Positions 1-12,284 of a stretch of 64,000 bases of DNA are shown here, piece by piece. Under the pieces are notes generated by a model. That model made no database searches and was not told where the DNA came from. It saw nothing but the letters and a program-made list of their open reading frames with translations. Each line of letters begins with the position of its first letter. Positions within the stretch are counted from its first letter, which is position 1. The position numbers and the translations under genes are program-made. Source of the stretch: Sebastes aleutianus (Eukaryota; Chordata; Actinopteri; Perciformes; Sebastidae); contig CAKAKS010000004.1 in NCBI GenBank assembly GCA_916700875.1, positions 12,854,534-12,918,533 of the forward strand. Reading direction: 5' to 3'.

Positions 1-69
1 TCGGGCCCATCTGCGACTCAGTCTAAACCCCTAATGAGAACATTACTGAGCCCAAGGCAGAGACACATG

Positions 70-89
70 GAGAGAGAGAGAGAGAGAGG
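70..89. repeat. (GA)n microsatellite
   Basis: Perfect GA dinucleotide run inside a longer purine-rich stretch. Confidence 0.9.
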
Positions 90-1687
90 AACGGAGGAGA
101 GAGTGAGGGGAAAAGATGATCGATGCAAACCTTGCCACCTCTTTTGACTGCCATCATTCCTTTCCCTCCTCCTCCTCCTCGCTGTCTCTCCTGCTCCCAC
201 TCCTCCCTCCCTCCTCCTGTCTCATACACCAGGACTCAGGGCAGAGGGTCTAACTCAATACACCGTGCAGCAAAAATCAATGAAAGACAAAAAGAGACAG
301 AGCGGGGGGATTGAGGGGAAGAAATAAGGCCAAGTGGAGGGGCAACGTATTTTTGACAGCTTTTTTCTCGCTCTGCAAGCTCCACCTTAACACACACAAA
401 CACACACAAATCAAAAATGCACCATTGACACACCTGCATGTCCGTTTGTTGACTTTTTTGTGATATTACACTCTATATATCACAACAAGGGTAATAAATC
501 ACACCCAAGGAGCTGTGATGTATCATATTTCTTTAGGAAGACATTAGCACCAAAAGAAAAAACGGACTAAAAGCGATGCCACATATAGACCCTTAACAAG
601 ACACACTACAGTAATATGTATACATATCATGCATCATTTAATATCCCAAGCTCACAATTGATTTTGCTATGAATCCACCAGCACTGACTCACACACTCCA
701 GCGTTATAGTATTTCCAACACCCCACCCTTGCTGCCCAGGGAGAGAGAAAGCTGAACATTCATCCAATGGTGAGTCGGGGCACTAGAACAACTCCCAAGG
801 CTTTGGACAGACATCAATGCGTAAACAGCATCAACTGACACATACTGTATACATGCACATACACACACAGTCATGTAGCACACAAATTCAAATACGACCA
901 GCTGTAGTGCGTTCCCCTGCCTCTTCTGCTCCTCAGATGGTTTTCTCTTGATCAATAAATCATAAATGTGCATTCCTTGATATCTAGTTTGTCAGCAGGG
1001 ATGTGATTTGGGGACCGAAAACAAGTAGAATGAATAATGAAAGGTTTCCCAGAAGAAATTCGAGTTGTGTGGCAAAAATCTTTGACAAAAATACATGCAT
1101 GATTATTCATCTTCCCTGCCCTGACGTGTCTACATCTTTCTAGGTCTGTCTTTTTCCAGCAGTGTACATATTGTCATTTTACCCACACATACACATTACT
1201 TACACCTCACACACATTTCCCTCAATTTCCCTCCCCTCTTCCACCCCCTTTTCATTACCATCTCCCTTAATGGCCCCATCTCCTCCCTCCTTTGCTGTAC
1301 AAGTACCAGGAATGTTAAAAAGGCTGGAAAACAAATCTGAAAACATTTTTTTTCCATTAGAAATTAATATAAGAGTTGGATGTCCAAAACACAAATCTAA
1401 CAAAATCCTGAAACCACCCATCCCTGCAGCGCTGACTCCATCAAAGTCCTGCGTTCCCTCTCATTCATTCACTTTTCCCCCTCACATCTGTCTCCTTCAG
1501 TGCCCATATTCCCTCAACACTCTTCCTCTCTCAATCACCATCCCAATTCCCTCATAAAATGCCATGGATCTTTTTTTTTTCTCCATCTCAATTCCCCCCT
1601 ATACTTCAGAGTCCTCCACTTTACCAATTCACAGCCTCTCTTGTCCCCCATTCATTCCTCTCTCATTACTCTAATCTCTCCCATCCT

Positions 1688-1702
1688 CCGCCGCCGCCGC
1701 CG
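1688..1702. repeat. (CCG)5 repeat just past the exon donor
   Basis: Five perfect CCG units, read as CGG on the minus strand, about 30-45 nt into the intron after the zinc-finger exon. G-rich intronic runs near a weak donor such as gttagt can act as splicing enhancers; that role is inferred. Confidence 0.85.
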
Positions 1703-1732
1703 GTGTGTGAGAATGTGTGTGAAAACACTAAC

Positions 1733-1954
1733 CTGCCCTTCTGGCACGCAGAGCAGAGCCAGGCTTTGTCCCTCTTGTCGTAGGTGCAGCAGGTCTTGCA
1801 GACGTTGTACTGGCAGTCCAGGCACAGGCGCTTGGGGTTGAGCAGGAAGGTGAAGGGCGCGCAGCAGCGGATGCAGCAGTGCTCGTTGAAGCGGTGCTGC
1901 TTGGAGAGGATGGAGCATCTGCTGCCTTCCTCCGCCAGCTCCTGCTTCATCTCA
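1733..1954 (-). CDS. myrip: MyRIP second coding exon: FYVE-type zinc finger of the Rab27-binding domain
   Basis: This 222-bp exon encodes residues about 38-110 of MyRIP and shares residue 37 (Ser) with the previous exon. On the minus strand it is preceded by a CT-rich tract ending ggtttcag and followed by a gttagt donor; both junctions are phase 2. Visible motifs are KQELAEEGSRCSILSK, then EHCCIRCCAPFTFLLNPKR, then a DKAWLCSAC end. Four CxxC pairs (C64/C67, C81/C84, C89/C92, C104/C107) form the two-zinc FYVE-like finger that Slp/Slac2 proteins use to hold GTP-bound Rab27. The CSILSK block, EHCC.RCC and PFTFL fit MyRIP rather than melanophilin, which has a different linker and LxPYQLLVN-type sequence. 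The finger is intact, with all eight ligands. The reading continues into an exon outside the window. Confidence 0.95.
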
Positions 1955-1962
1955 CTGAAACC

Positions 1963-2038
1963 GAGAGAGGGAGAGGAGGAGAGAGAGAGAGAGAGAGAGG
2001 ACAGGAGGGGGAGGGGGAGAGAAAGCGAGAGGGGTGGT
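1963..2038 (-). promoter_or_regulatory. extended CT polypyrimidine tract at the zinc-finger exon acceptor
   Basis: About 75 nt of almost pure purine on the plus strand, including (GA)10 at 1981-2000, gives an unbroken CT tract on the minus strand directly before the ggtttcag acceptor. It is far longer than an ordinary tract of 15-25 nt and is made of a length-variable microsatellite. Confidence 0.8.
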
Positions 2039-3392
2039 GAGCGTCTGGTCGAGAGGTAGAACGTGCGAGGATGGCGATGCGGAATAATTGGAGATGCTGT
2101 GGTAAATGAAAAATTAAAAGGGGGGAGGGCAGAAGAGGTCATGGGTTTGGTGAAAACACTTCCCCGCTCCCTCTCTCTCTTTTACACTGATTCTGTGGAA
2201 TTAACGTGATGGCTGACATTTCAATTTGGGAAGACCTGTCATGCCTTGTTTGCCCACATCAGTCAAAACACAGCTGAGGAGAGCACGACACGCACGCCTC
2301 CTACAACCTCAAATGAAAAAGCATGGTATCTTTGTTAATTATAGGGCACTGTGAGGAAGAGGAAGATGTTCATAAATTGGCAAAAATAGAGCTAAGCTGA
2401 GGGTCTCTCGTTGGAGATTCTCATGTTCAACACACACAAACTAGCCTGAGAGGAAAACGGCGGTGATGAAAAGCCTCCACAGTCGTACTGGAGAGCTGTT
2501 TGGGCTTCAATCCAAAAAATTACAGTTTAAAACTACAGCAATGAAGGAGCAGCGAAGAGCAGCACAGACTCACTAATCTTAACGCCTCAGAGAATTGCTC
2601 ACACTAATGAACTATTAGGATTATAGACTGAAAATACTTGACCAAAGCTTGTTTAAAAATCCAATAAAATCCACAACCACAGCTGACATTGACTTTTCCA
2701 ACAGCTGCACACGACTAATTGGGCATCATCGTATATGTATTCCCCCATAGGATGCTTAATGCAGAACATTTAAGTTATCAAGTAAGATTTTTATATGATG
2801 AAAATAAAAAGAGAGACTGGATAATGTAGGTTGTTAATCAGCGTGTTAACCAGCAGAGCAGATTTGCCATCCAAGGCCTGTATTCAAACTGTTCACATAA
2901 ATTATGTACATGGGTTTTTCCTCTGTACGATTTGCGCTGACTGAGCAATGCACCATAAGCAGAGGCTGCGATAAATTATGTAATGTTTTGCATTTATATC
3001 ATAAACCTTTCATCATCAGTACATATCGCGCTTGTGTCAATTATATTTAAAATAATACACAACGAGGAGGAGCGATTAAGTAACGCATTTATCCGTGTTT
3101 ACACTATCACCCATCAGCTGTCATTAGGCGCCAGCGGAGGCTGAGATGCAGAGATGGAGCTGTTGCTGCTGGGAAGGTGTGAAAGTGTGTTCAGCTCGAA
3201 TGGGCGGTGAGTAAATTATTTAGGCTGCTCTTCTTACACTACACACAGCCAGGTTACAGCATACACTGCTCTCACTGATCCTTACAGAGCAGATGCCATG
3301 TACAGTATGTGCTAACAAAACGTAGATGCAAATCACTGAACACAGTGATGCATGCAAAAAAATACATTAAATACACAGAACAATGTGTTTAG
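2039..3392. other. intronic single-copy stretch
   Basis: No gene or repeat recognised. The block at about 2860-3010 is low in simple repeats and carries two ATAAATTATGTA motifs about 75 bp apart, so it is a candidate conserved non-coding element. Confidence 0.4.
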
Positions 3393-4597
3393 GCAGAGCG
3401 ATGTCGCGATAACTGCAAAATTTCAATACCGCACTATTGACAAAGCAACCACAGGGGCTCTTGATGGCAAATCTGAGATGGACAACAACCACCACCACCG
3501 CTATTGTTCACGTTTTTTCTTTTTTAAATTCTTTGCAATGGGAGTGCACCGTTTTTACACTATGCTGTAAACGCCAGCAGCGTGTTTTTTTTCTGGTCGC
3601 AGAGAGATGAAGCCATCAAATCACAATGGAGGAAGGGCGGGAAAATATCACAAAGACCAACGTGACCAACTGGTGCTTTCAAATGAAACTCGTGAGCTTG
3701 TGTTTACAACATGGGAAGTCGTGTACACGATATGCCTGGCGTTCAAGTGGTTAAGTCGTGAGAACACCGCTGCTAAGCAACGGCAATATTAACGTTACGT
3801 GGGTGTCTAGAAGCCACAGAGGCTAACAATTTAGTTTAAATGCAAAGGCATAATGACAGAGGAAAAAGATGAGGCCGTTGGGAATATCAACATTTTCCTC
3901 AGACATATGAAATTATGAAGAAAAACAATATACGATTAAAATTACAATATATTCAGTTATTATGTACTGAAAAATTTACTTACATGTCCTCCGCCATTTC
4001 TGACAACGTCAACGAACACGTCACAGCTCGTGAACTCTGAGCTTTCAGACACTTTCCACTTACGCGCTTTTGAATACCACATTAGGGGGGCGTTCATATG
4101 TACTCTTCTCGTGAACGCGGTAAACACGACCCCATTTGAAGGCACCAAACGTCACATCCTACCTGTAGGCTACAAGTGCTGAACAACAACAACGGTGGAG
4201 AAATGAATACACATAAACTGGCGGGTCCTTCTTCTCTCCCTACATACTTCAACCATTCCCTTCATCCAGAGCAAGTACTCTACCTTGTGCAGACATTTTT
4301 ACTTTTGCGAATATTCTGTATCATAGCAACCAGACGTAACGAAAGCTGAAAAAACGCTGCGCCTCATTGCCCTTAGGTGTTCTGCATATAACAATAAACA
4401 GGAATTTAATTTGTTTTAAAACTGTCATCTTTGTCATTTAAAAAGCAACAATATACCTAATAATAGCCTAACAATATAGCTGATCTATATATCACTAAAA
4501 TTAGGATAAATGAAAAAAAGGCAATAATATCACATATCATGCTGTTGAGCCAATTATTGATACTGCGGGGGAAATTCCTTCACCGCGACACCCCTAT
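3393..4597. mobile_element. putative DNA transposon relic with gtgtcgcg ends
   Basis: The left end reads gcgatgtcgcgataac and the right end, in reverse complement, reads ggggtgtcgcggtgaa. Both continue into an aatttc block and a run resembling aata.cgc. The interior (about 1.2 kb) has only short open frames and no recognisable transposase, so it is a non-autonomous or gutted copy. TIRs are imperfect and no target duplication is clear. Confidence 0.45.
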
Positions 4598-7130
4598 ATA
4601 GGCATCCTAACCTCAACTAAACCACCAAGTCATACATGGAAAATTTAGTGTATATCAAAACCAAATGCTGAATGCAGCATATTGTGGATTTCCTGTGTGT
4701 ACAATGTGTGCTGTACGTGTGTCTGTGCGTGGAGCCAGCGGGGGCAATGCAATCTCCTGCTTCCCTAAGTTATTAACGCTGCTCCTCAAGCAGATCCTCT
4801 GCTGCCTCACTGATTGCTTTTCATATGCATCATTAGATGCAGCATATTAACAAGATGAACAAACCATTTCATATATAGTGTCATATGAGAGTGGGCGATG
4901 GGGGTGTGAGGGTTGAAGGGCAACGGTTGGCATATGCATACTGTATAGATACCGACATGCACACAATTATACTCCAAGATGATCAAAAAGGAGGTTTTGT
5001 ATTCCGCACATGCAAGGTCACAGCTGCTGGGAAATGGTGGCCCCCAATCAAATTAAAACATTCGTAAACAAACCTCCAAGCAACATGAAAGAGACTCTCC
5101 TTGTCTGAGCTGCAGCTCACAAAACACCCAAAACATATATATACACGCCCAAACAGACCCCAATATAAGCAGCCTACATTCATATCTCAATAAGTCGAAA
5201 AAGCCATCGCCTGGAAATCATTTCCTTCAGTTCTGATTAGGATCAGGTTCCATTTAGCCTCTCTGTGTCTGTGATACAGGTTTAATGAACAGCCCAGTTA
5301 TGGCGGCTAGCTCCGGCCGTTTAATTAAATGAGTGGGCGAATATACACATCTATCCAAGGACGAGGGGGGGTTCATGCCTGGCGTCCCGCCGCATTAACT
5401 CACATCTCTGTTAATGAGACATGAAAACCTGGGCTCATCTAGCAGCCATGACTGGAGATACATGTGGGTCATCCAGGTACGATTAGCTCATAAGAAATAA
5501 CAGTAGTCAGTCTTTATTAGCAAAGTGCCCGTTTGAGTTACACAAATGCATAATGTTAAACAAGCTTTTATATTTTAACTCCTAAAGGCCTTTACACACA
5601 TGGGGAAAATGTAAATGACTCGCCTGCAAATATTTCGCATTAAACATATTCATACCGGCAGCGATACGAATTTGCGACAGTTGCACTTTTTCAATAAAAG
5701 TTTTGAATAGATTCGCACAGACAGGACAAACTACCTGGTTCCTATTGAGCCAGAGCAGCATCTGGCAGTCTGTCTGAGGTAAACTGTTGTATAGCCTAAG
5801 CTAAGAATTTTCAGTTTCCTTTTAACTAAATGCTCTGAGTGAATTTGCCTCTGGTAAACAGTTACACAGTATATATGTCTAGGGCTTTTATTGTGAAAGG
5901 TGAGAACGGAAGAAGTGGATCTGCCTGGTCTGCGCTGGCTTTGTCAAGGTTGAAAGGAGTAATAAAGTTTGCCATCTTGGTTCGGACTAGCGAACGTCCG
6001 AGTTGTTGTATACTATAGTGTACATTTTGAATATGTCCGTTACGCACAACGTGATTGGTTGATGCCTTTATTCGCGGTAGGAAAGCTCAGAACAATTAAC
6101 CTCGTTCTGGAAAAAAATTATATTGTCTCTTTTTTGTTACGTAATATTCGCGTTCTGTGTGATAGATCTCATAACAAAAGCAACAGTTTGAAAGAATATA
6201 TTGACGTGCAAATTAATCACATGAAAAAAACATAGGCCTTAATTCTTACCATTTAACATTCAAACAGACAGAGTTAATATGGATATAGATTATGTTGTTG
6301 AAATACCTGGTAGGTAGCCTTGAATTAAGGTCGCAAAAACTTTACTAAATGCTAAGTTAAGATACTAAATGGACCTTGTAATAGCCTAATACATGTTTTC
6401 TCAACTGCTGTTGGTCAAGAAGGAACTTTAAACCCCAGCTTTTAAGCCAAAAAGCAGTCCTTGAAGTCCTTAAAGTGCTCCAAGTTGAGAGCCGTGTGGA
6501 GGCAGTAGAAATGCTCTGAATTCCGTATGTAGCCCCTTTAATTCAAAGAGGGAAACAGAAGCAGCAGACTGTCTCTCTCTCTCTTTACTCTCTTTCACAC
6601 ACACAGTGTTGGTTTATGATACTTTTCCTATCAAGCGATTCATATTTCATTTAATACTGAAGTTAAACTCATTAACATTCAAACTTTATCTTCAAGTCAA
6701 GGAAAAAAAAACAAACACACATTTTTATTAACTCAACAAGGTCAGTCATTCAGTATAACTCGCTCAATACACGCATTACAATTCTGTGGCATTACCAGTT
6801 TGGTAATGGGCAACTTTAAGGTTGCAATGATTATTGACATCATCAATTAATCTGCTGATTAAATAAGGAAAAGTTTTATTTCAACCAAACCGTCCAGAAT
6901 CAAGTATTGAGATTCCATTTATGTCTGCAGTTTGGACGGTGAGGACCATGAAACATTGTGACTAACCACAGATCAAAGACAATTTGCTCTCCTCTCCATC
7001 TGCTAAGTGCTTTACAAGAATACAGTACAAGGTTAACTCCAGACAAAAGCAGCCGTTCATTTTAGTTATTTTGAAAGATGATAAAAGCTCCAAACATCTG
7101 ATATGTTCATGTCCACAATCTGTTAAGTAG
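4598..7130. other. intronic stretch with possible decayed repeats
   Basis: A possible decayed element spans about 5584-6241, with aaaggcctttacac at the left and ataggcctta at the right. A short CT run lies at about 6571-6588. Bases 6819-6870 resemble the start of the ggttgcaa-ended family seen intact at 38729. No coding sequence recognised. Confidence 0.35.
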
Positions 7131-7586
7131 GTGTGTAAATCACATATGTCAATTATTTGGACAACAATATGATATTTGCTGATATCACAAAGTCTGCCAC
7201 GATACGATTTTGATTTGATTAACTTCAGGGGAGATCAATATGAGACGATATCATATGTCCATTTAACACAATCAGTTATATCAATTACAAAAAGCAACTA
7301 AAATATGATTTGACAATTTTATTACTGGGCTCTTTCAGACATTTAAATGAAAAACAATCTATTCTTTTTAATACAAAAAATAAAAATAGACCACCTGTTG
7401 TTCACTATAATGTGCCACATTTCTCATGTTTAAGTTCAAATGTTTTTTATCAGTTGATAATTTCAAAATAAGGGCGCATCTTAAAGATGCTGATATGCAT
7501 TGATGTTTTCACTTTGCATCGATATATTGGATCGTTGATCATTAAATTGATACATCGATCCAGACTGATGGATCGTTACAACCCTG
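7131..7586. mobile_element. hAT-like non-autonomous element (gatcgttacaaccct end)
   Basis: The right end gatcgttacaaccct and the interior with repeated atcgat blocks match a common teleost non-autonomous hAT type known to me. The left end (ggtgtgtaaatcac) is a degraded inverted counterpart. No open frame for a transposase. Confidence 0.5.
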
Positions 7587-7589
7587 TTT

Positions 7590-8103
7590 TGTGGGTTAAC
7601 CAATCACAGGTCATTTCATTGAGAGAGCATTCCTATTGGCTGTGCTCCGGTCATGTGACCGGAACATGGCGTTCCTTCACCAGATTTCACAATGGCGGCG
7701 TCGGCGTCACAAACATTCTCATTTTACAGCTAAACCGTGCACTACAAGATGATTCTGAAAACATTTGAGGAGAGAAATAGGCATTAACGTAACATAATAT
7801 TGATTTATATTTGATCAGCGCTGCCTAGTTTGACCGTTTGGTCGGAGTTCGCGAGTGATTGACAGCCAGCTCTCACAGACGGCAGATGGACAGCAGATCC
7901 CAGATTAGCTCTTACTGCTTGTTTTCCTCCGGTCTGTGAAATCTTGCAGATGCCGTTAGGAGCACCGGAGGACATCAGAGGACACAGAGGCACAACATGT
8001 TTTCAGGTTACCTGTTTCATGTACTACTGTCAGCATATAACGACCGTTTTATAAAAATAACTTTTTAAAATCATATTTGCTCTCGCCTACTTCAGCTTTA
8101 ATG
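7590..8103. mobile_element. foldback-type element, relative of the one at 35954
   Basis: Shares the interior (gatcagcgctgcctagtttg, the bad-homology-free gtgaaatcttgcagat block, gaggacac units) and the terminal ataaaaataacttttt arm with the element at 35954-36395, in opposite arrangement of the interior. The right end ttcagcttta is preserved; the left end has been replaced by unrelated sequence. Confidence 0.55.
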
Positions 8104-9089
8104 GTTTAGCTCTAAGGAATAACAAAGTTCTTTGGATGCTGAAAGTTTAGAAGAAACCAAACTCTTGAACTAAAAACTATTGATTATGCAAATAAGTGTG
8201 TGTGGAGGGTACAGTGGGTTTCAGAGGGGAACAGGAGCTGAATATCAATTCATTTAGTGATTTAAAATTCAGGCAGGAGAATAGTATGTGGATTTAATAA
8301 TATGCAGTGTATTTCTGACTGCCTGTCACTGTCACAAATATTAATAGTGCTGAAGATCTATTAACTCAGCACTCTCATCTCTCACTTTCCATCAAGCCTG
8401 CCCTGCTCCTCCGTTCTCACTTTCTCTCTCTGCTAGCGATCTACTAACATAGTCGCCTCATGTCTCCTGCTCCTTACTTTCCATTTTCTCTCTTTCAGCT
8501 GACAAACAGACAGGCTGAAGTTTTCCAGGTGAAGTTGAATTATGTTATGGCCAGATTTGTAATCAAGATAATGGCATTTTCGAGGTCCAGCTGCAGCCTG
8601 GCCGGCAAACGAAAACAATTGCAGTTTTTTTGTAAATGATGTATCGCCCTCTCAGCAGCTGTTCTCCTGCTCAGAGCAGTGCTTAAGAGTTACAGCTCTC
8701 ACACTTGATGCACTGCTGACCGTCTCACAAATGAAAAACAATCTGATGAATCCGCTTAGGTGCAAAGTAAACACTATTGTGTTTAGAAAATGTAATTTTA
8801 TGCTAAAAGTGATTAGTTGGATATTTAGAGAGACCAATTAAATCTTCTGGTTGCATATGAGGCTGTAGGTTCATACACATAATGCAACCTCTGTGACTGA
8901 TTAAACTAAATGCATATCTTTATACTGCTAAAACACCAATATGATGTATGTGGTTGATAATTTATTATAAAACGGCCAGCCCATTCACATGAAAAGGCTT
9001 ACAGTATGAATGACATGATAATGCGTGCAATAAGAATGCCTTGCTTGTTTTTGGCATGTCATTTGTACGCCATGTAGTCTGTATATATA
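8104..9089. other. intronic single-copy stretch
   Basis: No repeat recognised. The AT-rich block at about 8240-8400 is free of simple repeats and is a possible conserved non-coding element. Confidence 0.35.
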
Positions 9090-9108
9090 CTGATTGCGTA
9101 AATACAAC

Positions 9109-9412
9109 ACACACACACACAACTTTTTACCAGGAGACCAGTGTTCAAGACCGGTATTTTGTTACGTTAGAGACATTTGTCACATGTTTTTTAGTGACGT
9201 TTATGAAGGGACGTTGTTTCCGTACGTATTTTACTTAGTTTCCGTACTTATTTTAAGCTCAACCATGATGTTTTTCCTAAACCTAAGTGAGTGGTTTTGT
9301 TGTCTAAACTTAACTACAGACGTTACCGTAGCTTTGTTGCAAATTAACCACGAAAAGTGGTGTACAAATGACACACAAAAAGCCTAAAATGCATCCTCAT
9401 GAGACTGGGTTG
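9109..9412 (-). mobile_element. decayed hAT-like MITE, cctaaacctaa family
   Basis: Begins within a (CA) run and ends catcctcatgagactgggttg, whose reverse complement caacccagtctcatg resembles the termini of the elements at 30575 and 63545. The interior holds the family's cctaaacctaa.tgagtggttttgttg block, which is read inverted in the 30.6-kb copy. Confidence 0.5.
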
Positions 9413-10420
9413 AAGATGGCATACTGGCAGTATCTCTGACAGAGTGATAGACGGGAAAAATATTCATCACTGAGTAAACAACGCTGTCACAACAGAAGTC
9501 AGTAGCCATATTAGACTATGGTGAAAAAAGAAAATCCTTCTGGGGATGAAATTAGCTGAATTTGTAAGCAAAGAATGAGCATCAGAATAGTAAATAACAG
9601 TAATTAGAATCTTCAAATTAAACAACTATTAAGGCATAATACTGTATACCTTTTGAGTTTTGTGATGCACTAAACAACCCTAGAGAGCAGCGTACAGTGA
9701 GGAATGTAAGTGATTATTAATCACATAGTGAGGGACTATAACAATCTGAAATGGCGTAAATCAAACCCTGCTTAAAACTACGCGGATGTTGTTAAATGTT
9801 TTTTTAAACTGATTGCATATGGATTTTTAAACATGGTAGGGATGTGTATCAATGCACACAAGAGGACCTCACACAAAAGCAGTGAATATACAGTACCCAG
9901 GTGCAGAGAATGTCTTTTTGCTATATATAGTATTATTTTTCCTCATGAGTGTAGAGCCGTGCACTACAACCAAGAAGGAAACAAGGACATAGCATACTGT
10001 AGGAAAGAAAGGGAGCCATGTTGGAGTATTGTTAATCCAGTGCTAGTAGCCGAGGGGAAGATCCTGGAGAAAATGAGCATACAATATAGCAGAGAGTCTT
10101 TGATCAGTGCTTTGATCCGCCTGCCGCAGTGGAAACCCACAACACCAGCATCTACTGTTCACCATTACACCAGTAAATCATACAGCCCTGGAGCAGAGAG
10201 ATGTGGGAGCACACCTGTGTGAAAGGAGTGTGTGCATGTGTGTGTGTTCATGTGTGTTTTTATTGATCGGAATCAACATGCATTTTCAAATGTACAGTAG
10301 CCAGATCCACTCGGTAATTGTGAATTGATCGAGAGCTTTGCAAGCGCTAAAGGTGCTTTTAATTGAAAGTGGGCAATTTCAAGTGTGAAGATGTTGCTTT
10401 CTTGTTTCTGTGTCAACAGA
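9413..10420. other. intronic stretch, nothing recognised
   Basis: Contains a 129-codon open frame at 9833-10222 without recognisable protein features. No repeat ends seen. Confidence 0.35.
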
Positions 10421-10467
10421 TGTGTGTGTGTGTGTGTGTGTGTGTGTTCGTGTGTGTGTGTGTGTGC
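10421..10467. repeat. interrupted (TG)n microsatellite
   Basis: Two TG runs of 28 and 16 bp separated by a short interruption at 10449-10450. Confidence 0.95.
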
Positions 10468-10487
10468 AGTAGGTGGTAGCAGTAGCC

Positions 10488-10680
10488 GCCCCCCCTACTG
10501 TTAACGTCTGCTACTTCAGCACCATGGACAGCGCCATGGATTTATCAATACACAGCACAGTGAAAGCCACTTCTGGGACGCTTCTGAGACACGACGTGGT
10601 GCATCTGGTGGAATCATCGCGATCAGCTCCGGCGTCCCAGCCGGAACGCGGCGCAGCAGCGCTCGGTGGAGGCTATTGAT
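10488..10680 (+). other. GC- and CpG-rich island of unknown origin
   Basis: About 190 bp of markedly higher GC and CpG density than the flanks, open on both strands. The plus strand has an ATG in good context at 10524 (caccATGGACAGCG) followed by 51 codons to a stop. The predicted peptide has no feature I recognise. A dispersed repeat fragment is the simplest explanation; a small first exon or CpG regulatory element is possible. Confidence 0.3.
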
Positions 10681-12066
10681 GTTTTCAGAGCCATGGTCGA
10701 GGCCATAGATTCTAACATGCACAAATACAACATGCCAGATAAAGGATCAATGAGTCACTAGACTAGCATATTCAACCAAACAACCCCTCTGCCCCTGCAG
10801 TCTCTCCTGCTACTGTAGTAAGAGATGGAGGGGGGGCGGGGGGGATAGCAGGTTAATGCATTTTGGTCATTTTGCTATCAAGGGGGATGGCATCCTCCGC
10901 CATTCCCCCTCAAATCACCTACTGTGTGTGTGTGCACTCTGTTAAGTCTGTACGTAGGGATCCTTTCCTGCTGTTATTCGGCCTGAAGTGACACATTAAG
11001 ACACTGTGTTGTGTGTATTTGCCTGTGAGTGTGTGTTACATGTGCATGCATGCATTTCTATCTTTACAAACACTGTTTGTGCATCCTTATCTGCTCCTGG
11101 GGTGAAAAAAGCAATGCGAACGGGAGCAAATCTTGGCTCAATCGAAGCGCAAAATTTGCATTTGGACCCCGACCGGGTGAAGACACACACTTCATCCAAC
11201 TTGAAGGCAAGCTCCAAGAGAGAGCAGAGAGAACCACTGTAGACAATCTCAACCCTCTTTCTCCTCTGCAATGCAGTGGCAGACTGGCACGTGGGTCATA
11301 AATTTCAAGGTAGAGAGTTTCTGGCGTTCGGCTATTAGGATTGTCGGCAAGCTGTTGATTAAGGTGCAGGTGTTGGGAGACTGGTGAGCTGGGATGAAAT
11401 GCTTGTAGGTGGAGAAGGGTCATTCCTCTCATCTGGAGGAAAATATTTGTATATATTTGTCAATTTAAAATATTGTTAAGTCACAAAACAGGCAGCCCTG
11501 AAACTACAATTTGAAAAACAGGCTAAGGAAGATAAAGTAGTCTACCCAGTTCTCCTGCAGGATGATGTGTGCTAAAATCCCTTTCACACTGCAAAGTACA
11601 ACTTATTTCAACTGTACATTACACTCTCATCCACGAGAGGTTTGACAAATAGCAGTTCTGGCCAACTCCAGAAAATCCGTGTAAGTATATCTCTGACAAC
11701 AGTGGAGCATTTTGAGCTGAGACTGGGCCAACAAGGTAATTTTCTCCAACCGGTGCATCTTTAAAATCACGGGCTGAGTGACTCGAAGTGATGGAGAGAT
11801 ATAATCACCGCAGCCTGTCATCTTCCTCCAAACTCTCCTGGTTGACATCTGGAGGACTCTGCCATTAACTCCCGCAGGTTAGACAGTGAGGCTCCAGACG
11901 TTATTGCTCATTTTTATTGCCGCAAGTGTCTGGATCAACATCCGTTTTTTTACTTCTATTTATATTTAATGAAAATGTCCCCATGAGATGATGTTTAGCA
12001 GCGACATCTTACCAAAAGAACAGCATCCTGACAACTTCAACATTAAAGACAAATGTGTAATATATA
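10681..12066. other. intronic stretch, nothing recognised
   Basis: Short TG runs near 10925-10934 and 11006-11038 and overlapping short open frames on both strands at 11000-11430, none protein-like. Confidence 0.35.
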
Positions 12067-12255
12067 AGGCTGTCCTCGACCAAAGTAATTCTTAGTCGAC
12101 TAACACTCATACGATTTTTGATTAGTTGATTTAATCGACAGATCTGTAAGACTGAGTTTCTCCACAAAGAATCACACAAAAGCACCACTTTAAATCTTAT
12201 GTTAACCAGATGTGCTCATAAGGTTCCTGTAAATAAGTCATTCAGCATGAAAAAA
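12067..12255. mobile_element. left part of a hAT-like element (ggctgtcctcgacc end)
   Basis: Begins ggctgtcctcgaccaaag followed by cttagtcgactaac, a terminus I know from teleost non-autonomous hAT elements. Its right end is missing or displaced by the element at 12285. Confidence 0.5.
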
Positions 12256-12284
12256 ACACATTACATGACTGACTGGAGACAGGG

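Larger units (their letters stand above)
1..1732 (-). other. myrip: myrip intron after the zinc-finger exon (partial)
   Basis: Starts with the donor gttagt at 1732 on the minus strand and runs out of the window. The next MyRIP exon, expected to encode the SLEWFY-type sequence after the finger, is not present here. It holds a (GA) run at 70-89, CCT-rich tracts near 163-180 and a (CCG)5 run at 1688-1702; otherwise it is low-complexity, pyrimidine-rich DNA. Confidence 0.8.

Noticed and set aside
1733..1954. Assignment to melanophilin or another Slp/Slac2 member
   Set aside because: The CSILSK linker, EHCC.RCC and PFTFL sequence match MyRIP better; melanophilin differs at these positions.
9833..10222. 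129-codon plus-strand open frame
   Set aside because: No recognisable family, and base composition is the same as the surrounding intron.
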